Below are positions 24,555 to 30,878 of a stretch of DNA of 42,971 bases, piece by piece. A program made the position numbers and the translations under genes. The stretch comes from a bacterium (GTDB lineage Bacteria; Patescibacteriota; Saccharimonadia; Saccharimonadales; Saccharimonadaceae), in NCBI GenBank assembly GCA_030429445.1, contig JAUIFG010000009.1, forward strand, positions 1-42,971, written 5' to 3'. Each line of letters opens with the position of its first letter. Within the stretch, counting starts at the first letter, position 1. The notes beneath the pieces were generated by a model, which saw nothing but the letters and a program-made list of their open reading frames with translations, was not told the DNA's origin and did no database searches.

Positions 24555-24577
24555 AATGGCTAGTATATAATGATTGC
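24555..24577. promoter_or_regulatory. 23-bp divergent leaderless promoter (truB / PIG-L gene)
   Basis: AGTATATAAT (24562-24571) contains TATACT reading left and TATAAT reading right, overlapping by 2 bases. The left box ends 7 bases from truB ATG and the right box 6 bases from ATG 24578. The whole intergenic region is this element. Confidence 0.6.
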
Positions 24578-25354
24578 ATGGGTCGTAGCCATGAATTTCG
24601 TACAGTCATAGAGGGCGACGACGACAAAAATGTCAAAAAACTAACCGAGGAACAACTGCGCCATATGGGAAAAATTATATTTGGAATCTTTGCACACCCC
24701 GATGACGAGGCTTTTTTGACCGCCGCTACTTTGCTACGGGAAGTGAACGATGGGAGCGAATTACACCTCATCTGCCTGACAGATGGTTGCGGTAAGCATA
24801 GTATGAATCCCGACAACGTATCTGACCTCAGCGAAACTCGCTTAGAGGAATGGCATACATCAGGCAAGCTGATCGGTGCTAAACGACAACACTGTTTCAA
24901 ATATGTGGACGGACACCTAAACAATGATGATCATATAGAGATCACAGAGAAAATAGTCGATTTGGTCAAAGAAACCGTCAACAAAGACGCTGCTAAACAA
25001 ATAGAATTCATAACCATGGATACAAACGGTATCACGGGCCACATAGACCACATCGTTGCCGCTCGTAGCACCCTGTTAGCTTATTACAGGTTAAAAATGG
25101 AAGGATTTCCTGTCACGCGCACACGCCTCGCCTGCCTGGCTGAGAATGACTTTTCAGACATAAACACCAGCTGGACATTACGAGAACCGGGTCGACCATC
25201 TGACGAAATTGACGAAACAGTCGACGCGCGTGACCAATATGATCGCGTATGCGAAATCATGCGCGCCCACCATTCACAACGTGCGGATGCTGACGAATGG
25301 ATACGCATATTAGGTGACCGCGTAGCCATCAATCATTTTATTGTTCGAGAATAG
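24578..25354 (+). CDS. PIG-L/LmbE-family N-deacetylase
   Basis: A 258-residue PIG-L fold protein. The zinc motif AHPDDE is at about residues 39-44, LTDG follows, and the third ligand segment is GITGHIDHIVAAR. The family removes acetyl groups from GlcNAc-type sugars (GlcNAc-PI, mycothiol and bacillithiol precursors, antibiotics). The actual substrate here is unknown; no thiol-synthesis partner is nearby. Residues 1-28 form a charged extension before the fold, and a second ATG (MGKIIFGIFAHPDD) would remove it; the -10 position supports the longer form. The stop is 2 bases from that of the convergent DHH-like gene. Confidence 0.9.
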   Translation: MGRSHEFRTVIEGDDDKNVKKLTEEQLRHMGKIIFGIFAHPDDEAFLTAATLLREVNDGSELHLICLTDGCGKHSMNPDNVSDLSETRLEEWHTSGKLIGAKRQHCFKYVDGHLNNDDHIEITEKIVDLVKETVNKDAAKQIEFITMDTNGITGHIDHIVAARSTLLAYYRLKMEGFPVTRTRLACLAENDFSDINTSWTLREPGRPSDEIDETVDARDQYDRVCEIMRAHHSQRADADEWIRILGDRVAINHFIVRE

Positions 25355-25356
25355 CT

Positions 25357-27267
25357 TTAGGCTTGACCAGGTATACGAAACTGTCCTGGCTCTGCAGGAG
25401 CAGATTGAGCTGGTTGCTGTGCGGTAGTAGCATTGTTATCACCAAATATATCCCCTGATACGGGACCCGATGGCATTGGAGGTGCAGTATTTTCTTCGGC
25501 AACACCAACCGGAGGTGGCGGAGGAGGAGGTGGCAACGGCATACTAGATGCATTTGGTGGCATTGGAGGTAATGGTGGCAATACCGGAGCCACCCCAGGT
25601 GTAGCTTGTGGAGTTGATGAAATATCGGATGTACTTTGCGACACGTCAACTTTCGGTACATCTTTACTTGTTGCTTCAGTCGCTGATTCTTCAGCCATAT
25701 TCGATGGTCGTGGATCATCAAATGGATTGATTGGCGCATCCTCACCAGAACCACTTTGAACACCATTAATAGCCGGTGGTGCTGCAGGTGGCATTTTGAT
25801 GGCATCGTGACGCTGAATAATTCGTGGTGATGTTTGCTTTTGTTCAAATGTGGCTACTTGTTGTACTGGCGGAGGGGGCAGCGGAGGCACTAATGGTACA
25901 CTTTGCTGTTGCAAAGAAGCAACTGGGACTGGTTCAGGCTTTTGACCTTCTACTACAGGTGGTGGAGCCGTAGCGGTAGGCACCGATGGCGCAGGGGCTA
26001 TAGGTGGATTAGATTGTGTAACTTCACCTGTTACCTCAAATCCTGGCATACCTGCATCTTTTGAGGCCGTTGGCAATGTAGAATTTGCGACTTGTGCCGA
26101 CTCTACAGATGGAGGTGTTGCTATTGGTGGAGGGGGCGGAGGTGTTACGACCTGCTCCTGCACTGGTGGCATCGCTTGAACTGGTTTTTGTTGCTGTTCT
26201 TCTGCTGCGGGTGGAGGGAGTGTTACTATGGGTGCCGGCGGTGTTGCAGGAGGCGATGACGGAGGCGTTGCACTTTGTAGTTGTTTTTCAATATCAGCCA
26301 TCGTTCCAGACGCACCTACTGACGAACCTGTCATATTTGCAAGATGCTTTTCAAGCTCTGCTTGTGGGTTACTGGCCGTACTATCTGATGGCGGAGTCGT
26401 CTCTTTGACCTGACTAGCCTCTTTTTCAGGCCTTTCAATCGAAAGTTCTGTACTTGAATCAGAACTATCAGCCACTTTGGAATCATTTTTTACGGGTGAT
26501 GATGGAGCGATGTTATGCGCCTCCTCTAGCTTGGCAGCGATTAATTGCTGATTTGCACCAGCGGCCATTAGCTTGGCAGCAATTGTCATGACACCCGCGC
26601 TCGTATGATCATTGCTGAAGCGGTCCGTTGCCGAAACAATCCCCGTCAACAAAGCAGACGAAATCTGGGAATCCAATAACGGTTGATCTGCTTTGATATC
26701 ATCGGCCAAACCAGCAATTACTTCCGATAAGCTACTTGCTTTTTCACTGTGCCAATCAATACTTCCAAGGTTACTTCCCTGATCACCAACTGTCACCGTT
26801 AGTACTGTCGCGTCGTGTAAAATCTTGCCATGCGCCTCGAGTGCCTTGTCTAAGTGACCCTGATCCGTCACGCCAAGTGCAATAACAAGCTCGACATTAT
26901 AATCACCCTGGCTAAATTCTAGATCTGCCTGAGACAATTGCGCTTTGTACGGAGTAATAAATATTTTTACCGCTTCACCCTCAACCTTGTACCTCAGGTG
27001 ATCAGCCTTTTCTTTATCAAGGGCAATAATAAAATCACGCAAACTATCTGCGCTATTTTCAAATGTCTTATCCGGTTCCAAGAAGCTAATAGCCGGTGGA
27101 ATCGCACCGCTAAAAACACAGGTTGCACGCTTGTCTAAAGCGTTAAGCATAACCGTCAAACCAAGAGCAGCCGAAAGTTCATCTACCGACGGGTCCGTAC
27201 TGACAGTTACCAGTATGTTACCGTGACCTTTGATAGTCTCGATAACCTGTTGTTTGACCTTATCCAT
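25357..27267 (-). CDS. Degenerate DHH-phosphoesterase-like protein with a long proline-rich tail
   Basis: A 636-residue protein. Residues 1-260 resemble the NrnA/DHH fold: TVSTDPSVDELSAALGL aligns with the family HxxPDGDAxGS motif, TVGDQGSNLGSIDW...ASSLSEVIAGL with xDHHxxN...ASSxxE, and LLTGIVSATDRF with LxTGIxxDTgxF. The metal-binding residues are mostly replaced (DHH by GDQ, late Asp by Ala), so it is probably not an active nuclease. Residues 270-620 are proline/glutamine/alanine-rich and disordered, with runs of 5-10 prolines. It may be a scaffold or nucleotide sensor. A consensus promoter precedes it. No signal peptide is visible. Confidence 0.72.
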   Translation of the reverse strand: MDKVKQQVIETIKGHGNILVTVSTDPSVDELSAALGLTVMLNALDKRATCVFSGAIPPAISFLEPDKTFENSADSLRDFIIALDKEKADHLRYKVEGEAVKIFITPYKAQLSQADLEFSQGDYNVELVIALGVTDQGHLDKALEAHGKILHDATVLTVTVGDQGSNLGSIDWHSEKASSLSEVIAGLADDIKADQPLLDSQISSALLTGIVSATDRFSNDHTSAGVMTIAAKLMAAGANQQLIAAKLEEAHNIAPSSPVKNDSKVADSSDSSTELSIERPEKEASQVKETTPPSDSTASNPQAELEKHLANMTGSSVGASGTMADIEKQLQSATPPSSPPATPPAPIVTLPPPAAEEQQQKPVQAMPPVQEQVVTPPPPPPIATPPSVESAQVANSTLPTASKDAGMPGFEVTGEVTQSNPPIAPAPSVPTATAPPPVVEGQKPEPVPVASLQQQSVPLVPPLPPPPVQQVATFEQKQTSPRIIQRHDAIKMPPAAPPAINGVQSGSGEDAPINPFDDPRPSNMAEESATEATSKDVPKVDVSQSTSDISSTPQATPGVAPVLPPLPPMPPNASSMPLPPPPPPPPVGVAEENTAPPMPSGPVSGDIFGDNNATTAQQPAQSAPAEPGQFRIPGQA

Positions 27268-27312
27268 ATGGTTTTCCTGTATGTTTATATCAACTAAAAA
27301 TAGTTTGGTTTC

Positions 27313-27341
27313 ACTATACCATGAGCACTTTGCGTGGTCAA
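27313..27341 (-). promoter_or_regulatory. Strong promoter of the DHH-like gene
   Basis: Minus strand TTGACC, 17-base spacer ending TGG, TATAGT (extended -10). It is one of the best -35/-10 pairs in the window and gives a ~39-base leader with an AGGAAA site. Confidence 0.7.
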
Positions 27342-27364
27342 CAAGTTTACCCTTTACTTCACTC

Positions 27365-27393
27365 TTTACAAAATGCTATTTTTCCTCTATAAT
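27365..27393 (+). promoter_or_regulatory. Strong promoter of rpsT
   Basis: TTTACA, 17-base spacer, TATAAT. The predicted leader of ~38 bases carries AAGAGGT before ATG 27438. Confidence 0.75.
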
Positions 27394-27437
27394 CGTCTTT
27401 GATTGAATAACAAACGTGTAAGAGGTAAAATTTTTCT

Positions 27438-27815
27438 ATGCCGATCATCAAAAGCGCTGTAAAACGCATGAAACAAACTATTGTCCGCCGCGAACGAAAC
27501 GTTGGCATTAAAAGAGATATCAAGACTGCAACAAAAGCTTTCATTGCAAAGCCAAGTGCTACTGCACTATCAAAAGCTCAAAGTGAATTGGACAAGGCTG
27601 TAAAAAAGGGTTTGATCAAAAAAGGTACCGCGGCACGTCGCAAGGCAAGCCTATCGCGTGTTGCCAAAGCTGCAAACGTAAAGCTAGCAACCACTACAAA
27701 GAAAACGACCACAAAACCAGTGGCGAAAAAACCTGTCGCAAAGACGCCTGCAAAGAAACCTGCTACCAAAAAAGCTCCAGCGAAAAAACCTGCCACAAAA
27801 AAAGCAGCAAAATAA
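27438..27815 (+). CDS. rpsT: Ribosomal protein bS20 with a histone H1-like C-terminal tail
   Basis: Residues 1-82 are a normal S20 core (MPIIKSAVKRMKQTIVRRERN...KKGLIKKGTAARRKASLSRVAKA), which binds 16S rRNA at the foot of the small subunit. Residues 83-125 are an added tail built of Lys, Ala, Pro and Thr with repeated KKPATKK and AKKP units, like bacterial histone H1-like proteins. S20 is usually about 87 residues. The tail could bind rRNA or DNA. AAGAGGT lies about 9 bases before ATG. A bidirectional terminator follows. Confidence 0.94.
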   Translation: MPIIKSAVKRMKQTIVRRERNVGIKRDIKTATKAFIAKPSATALSKAQSELDKAVKKGLIKKGTAARRKASLSRVAKAANVKLATTTKKTTTKPVAKKPVAKTPAKKPATKKAPAKKPATKKAAK

Positions 27816-27832
27816 CTGTTTGAACTCAGAGC

Positions 27833-27864
27833 AAAAAAACAGCCTCAGAATGAGGCTGTTTTTG
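27833..27864. terminator. Bidirectional intrinsic terminator between rpsT and holA
   Basis: ACAGCCTCA (27839-27847), loop GAA, TGAGGCTGT (27851-27859): a perfect 9-bp stem flanked by seven A on the left and five T on the right, so it works in both directions. It overlaps the last codons and stop of holA. Confidence 0.9.
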
Positions 27865-28753
27865 TAAGGGTCTTTTCAACTAAAAGCCAGGGGTCAATGG
27901 CACTCGATTTCATTTCTCTATCAGTATCAGCGAATAGCTTTGTCATTTTTTGCACATCTTTCTTGCCAAACTTTTTGGCATACGGTGCTAGCTTACCAAG
28001 TGCATAGGGGTGGGTACCGATATCCGTGGCTACCTCGCTCGGTTTTTTGTCCGCCACTACCAATGTCGCTAGCTGTACAACCTGCCCCGAGAGCAAACCA
28101 AACGTCCTATACGGGTCTTCTGTACGTTCAAGTATCTGAATCATTTCGTGAACTTTTTTAACATCACCACGCAATGCACAATCAAAGAGATTAAAAACGT
28201 TTTCAGTTGGATTTGCAATAATAGTGCGCCCTATAACATCGGGAGTTACCTCATCAAGAATGGACAGTTTTTCGAGTGCATGAAAGAGTAACCACTGATC
28301 TAAGCCAACGCGCTCGACCAATAACTGAATACACTTTTTATCAATTGTTATATTCTGTCGTTTCGCCTCGTCAGCAACCCACTTCTCGGCAATAAATGTA
28401 TCCCTATCACCCCAAGCTAAAAATGTTTTTATTTCGGTATTCTTTTGTAAATCCTTATATGTTTTTGTTCGCTTGTCGGGCTTTGTCTCTACTAACACCA
28501 AATGTACATCATCACTCACGCGTGTTATCCAATCAGGCAAAGTCTCCCATATTCTCTGATTCTCAGAGACATCCTTAATAATGACAAGGCGTTCATTCGC
28601 AAACAACGTTCCGCCCTGTAACAAATCGGGTAACTGCGCTACTTCCAAGTTACTTCCCTCAAACTTTTCAGTAACTCCATCAAAACTTCGGGCAATCTGA
28701 TTGATTGCCCGTGTTATTTCAAAACTATTATTTCCCGTCAGTACTGTAATCAT
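27845..28753 (-). CDS. holA: DNA polymerase III subunit delta
   Basis: From ATG 28753 the protein has 302 residues and starts MITVLTGNNSFEI, typical of HolA (fold of a clamp-loader AAA+ subunit lacking ATPase motifs). Recognisable parts: LLQGGTLFANERLVIIKDV, DWITRVSDDVHLVLVE, LVERVGLDQWLLFHALEKL and the C-terminal collar domain with FNLFDCALRGD and FGLLSGQVVQLATL. It opens the sliding clamp in the clamp loader. The frame extends 11 codons into mutM, but that part has no support. TAGAAT ends 7 bases before ATG. The last five codons lie inside a terminator hairpin. Confidence 0.92.
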   Translation of the reverse strand: MITVLTGNNSFEITRAINQIARSFDGVTEKFEGSNLEVAQLPDLLQGGTLFANERLVIIKDVSENQRIWETLPDWITRVSDDVHLVLVETKPDKRTKTYKDLQKNTEIKTFLAWGDRDTFIAEKWVADEAKRQNITIDKKCIQLLVERVGLDQWLLFHALEKLSILDEVTPDVIGRTIIANPTENVFNLFDCALRGDVKKVHEMIQILERTEDPYRTFGLLSGQVVQLATLVVADKKPSEVATDIGTHPYALGKLAPYAKKFGKKDVQKMTKLFADTDREMKSSAIDPWLLVEKTLTKTASF

Positions 28754-28758
28754 TGATA

Positions 28759-29631
28759 CTATTCTAACACCTGACAATGTGGGCAAGTATGCGTTCCTCG
28801 CCCAGCAGCTCGTGTTTTAATAATTGTTGTTCCGCAACGCGAGCAAGGTTGCCCTTCGCGCCGAAATACACGAGCAAAATCAATATAACTTCCCTTTCTA
28901 CCCTCTGCGTTCACATAGTTCCTATCAGTACTTCCACCTTTTTCAATTGCCAGATTCATAACATTACGAAGTTCTGTGTACAATTTTTTAAATTCTTTTT
29001 TTGTCAGTGATTCAACGCGCCGAGAGGGATGTATCTTTGCACCCCATAACGACTCATCGGCATAGATATTACCTACACCAGCAATCACTGTTTGATCCAA
29101 TAGCGCTGCTTTTATCGTTGTTTTTTGCCGACGCAAAAACCGCTCAGCAAACTGATCAGCAGTAAAGTCTGCCTCCAGCGGCTCGGGACCAACGCGACGC
29201 ATGAAATCAATATTTGGCACCTCAACGGTTGGCATTAAACGCACCCAACCAAACTTTCGCTGATCATTAAAGTATAGATGTGAATTATCAGTAAATGTAA
29301 ACGTCACACGAGTTGACTTGTCCGGCAATTTGCCAACTAGTGAATCATTCGGGTGGCCAGCTCCAAATGCAACTGCCTCGGCTCGAAACACCAACTGCCC
29401 CGTCATCTTTAGATGAATAACCAAGGTGTATTGTGTCGACAAGTCAATGAGTAAAACTTTTGCTCGACGACGTACTGTAATTATTTTTGCACCAATGAGA
29501 AACTGACGTATATCACTGTCCTCATTTGGAAAACTCTTTGGATTGTCATGTTTGACACCCCTTACCTTTCGCCCAACAATTAACTCCATCAACCCACGTC
29601 GAACCGTTTCAACCTCTGGCAGTTCAGGCAT
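28759..29631 (-). CDS. mutM: Formamidopyrimidine-DNA glycosylase
   Basis: A 290-residue Fpg that excises 8-oxoguanine and FaPy lesions and nicks abasic sites. N-terminal catalytic PELPEVETVRRGL (Pro1 nucleophile, Glu2 after Met removal), VIHLKMTGQL, the helix-two-turn-helix with AGVGNIYADESLWGAKIHPSR, and a C-terminal zinc finger with CSRC and CPHC are all intact. Its start overlaps the HAD gene stop by 8 bases, so they are coupled. It sits in a DNA repair/replication run with holA, polA and, elsewhere in the window, udg. Confidence 0.97.
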   Translation of the reverse strand: MPELPEVETVRRGLMELIVGRKVRGVKHDNPKSFPNEDSDIRQFLIGAKIITVRRRAKVLLIDLSTQYTLVIHLKMTGQLVFRAEAVAFGAGHPNDSLVGKLPDKSTRVTFTFTDNSHLYFNDQRKFGWVRLMPTVEVPNIDFMRRVGPEPLEADFTADQFAERFLRRQKTTIKAALLDQTVIAGVGNIYADESLWGAKIHPSRRVESLTKKEFKKLYTELRNVMNLAIEKGGSTDRNYVNAEGRKGSYIDFARVFRREGQPCSRCGTTIIKTRAAGRGTHTCPHCQVLE

Positions 29632-30196
29632 CTATTAATTCCTCTATTTTCGTCATTACATTGCGCGTACTATCGAAATGAATGGCATACATACCAACAT
29701 CACGAGCCCCCTGCACATACCTTTCCTGATCATCCACATAGATACACTCGTCTGGTAGCACTCCTAATTTATCTGCAATCGTTTGATACATTATTTTATC
29801 CGGCTTTGTCGAACCAATTTGATAAGACAACACGATTTCATCAAAAAGCTCCACTTGCCACGGTTGAAAAAGCTCATCCAGCCAGTTTGCTCCCGCATTA
29901 CTCAAAATACCGAGCTTATACTTTGGTTTGATCGTGTCCTTGATGTAAGTAAAAATCTTTTCGTTTGTCGTATTACCTTCGATACTCTCTAGGGCTACCT
30001 GACGAGAAACTCCCGCGAGAAGCGCTACCTCGTCTATAAAATTATCATAGCTGATCAAACCAGCATCAACACGCTTGTTACTCGCGATTGCTTTATCGTA
30101 TTCCTCAGACTCTTCGTCAAAATATTTCTCACAAAACGCCAACCAGCCATCTGTCGTCAGAACTCCAAAACAATCAAAAATAACCGCACGTATCAT
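29624..30196 (-). CDS. HAD-superfamily hydrolase-like protein
   Basis: From ATG 30196 the protein has 190 residues. Motif I is VIFDCFGVL, motif II is ILSNAG, and motifs III/IV are KPDKIMYQ and YVDDQERYVQGA. The first Asp of motif I is present, but the second (general acid) position holds Phe, as in the DxFGV branch of the epoxide-hydrolase-like HADs; phosphatase activity may therefore be weak or different. Substrate unknown. A frame from 30205 exists, but its ATG is part of the TATAAT box, which ends 7 bases before 30196. Overlaps mutM by 8 bases. Confidence 0.88.
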   Translation of the reverse strand: MIRAVIFDCFGVLTTDGWLAFCEKYFDEESEEYDKAIASNKRVDAGLISYDNFIDEVALLAGVSRQVALESIEGNTTNEKIFTYIKDTIKPKYKLGILSNAGANWLDELFQPWQVELFDEIVLSYQIGSTKPDKIMYQTIADKLGVLPDECIYVDDQERYVQGARDVGMYAIHFDSTRNVMTKIEELIDA

Positions 30197-30203
30197 TACC
30201 CCC

Positions 30204-30209
30204 ATTATA
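30204..30209 (-). promoter_or_regulatory. -10 box for leaderless HAD gene
   Basis: Minus strand TATAAT ending 7 bases before ATG 30196. The A-A-T followed by G forms a false upstream ATG at 30205. Confidence 0.55.
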
Positions 30210-30226
30210 ACGTGTAGGTAGACGGG

Positions 30227-30826
30227 TTATAAATCAATTTTTCGAAGTATGCTAGTATACTCGGGAATCTGTAGATGGAACAGTTTCACAATGTAGCTAC
30301 GTGTTGCAGTGAACGAACCGCGAATTCCTTTACAAGTGGACGTCCAAAGCTCTTGAACAGACTTGGAACCGTTCAGAACTTCAAATGTATAGATCTGGCC
30401 TGTTGCACACAAGCCACGTACGTCATTGGCATTACCCGTTAGTGGAGTGCCGTCCATATAACCAGCTTGGTCGAGCGCATAGACAAATTGTTCATATGCA
30501 CGCGTGTTATTACCCAAGCGTTTATTGGCAATTGATTTATCGAGATAGCCAACGTATGCCGTCATATCACGCTTGTTGGGGCGGACCGTGATCGAATAGC
30601 TATTGAAGTCTTCGTTGCCAACAATAGACCCACGCACCGTCATACGCACGCCCCTGTCTAGATCTGTTTTTGTAAGTGCATCTCTACTTGTATCAACAAC
30701 TGCCGGCTGCTCTGTTTCACTAAAAAACAATGTCTGTGCCACAGAGAAAAGACCCGCTACTGCCGCAACGATAACAATTACTATCAAAATAACAGGGATA
30801 ATCCTTGAAAGTCCACTTCTTTCCAT
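30227..30826 (-). CDS. Hypothetical membrane-anchored protein, 199 residues
   Basis: A single hydrophobic helix at about residues 9-30 (IIPVILIVIVIVAAVAGLF) follows a short basic start, leaving a 165-residue domain outside the membrane, with two cysteines near 143 and 168 that could pair. Segments include GVRMTVRGSIVGNEDFNSYSITVRPNKRDMTAYVGY and AYEQFVYALDQAGYM. I do not recognise the family. It lies directly downstream of polA with its own promoter. Confidence 0.75.
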   Translation of the reverse strand: MERSGLSRIIPVILIVIVIVAAVAGLFSVAQTLFFSETEQPAVVDTSRDALTKTDLDRGVRMTVRGSIVGNEDFNSYSITVRPNKRDMTAYVGYLDKSIANKRLGNNTRAYEQFVYALDQAGYMDGTPLTGNANDVRGLCATGQIYTFEVLNGSKSVQELWTSTCKGIRGSFTATRSYIVKLFHLQIPEYTSILRKIDL

Positions 30827-30832
30827 AGGACT

Positions 30833-30861
30833 ACTTTATAACTTTTGTGCTAAAAAGTCAA
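30833..30861 (-). promoter_or_regulatory. Promoter for leaderless membrane hypothetical gene
   Basis: Minus strand TTGACT, 17-base spacer, TAAAGT, then 6 bases to ATG 30826. An overlapping TATAAA at 15-base spacing is an alternative -10. Confidence 0.5.
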
Positions 30862-30878
30862 TACTCCGAAACGTTGAC

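Noticed and set aside
25433-25759. Glycine-rich plus-strand frame opposite the DHH-like gene
   Set aside because: Glycine runs are simply the complement of proline codons in the real gene.
27578-27796. Minus-strand frame of hydrophobic FAGAF repeats opposite rpsT
   Set aside because: Shadow of the lysine/alanine tail of S20.
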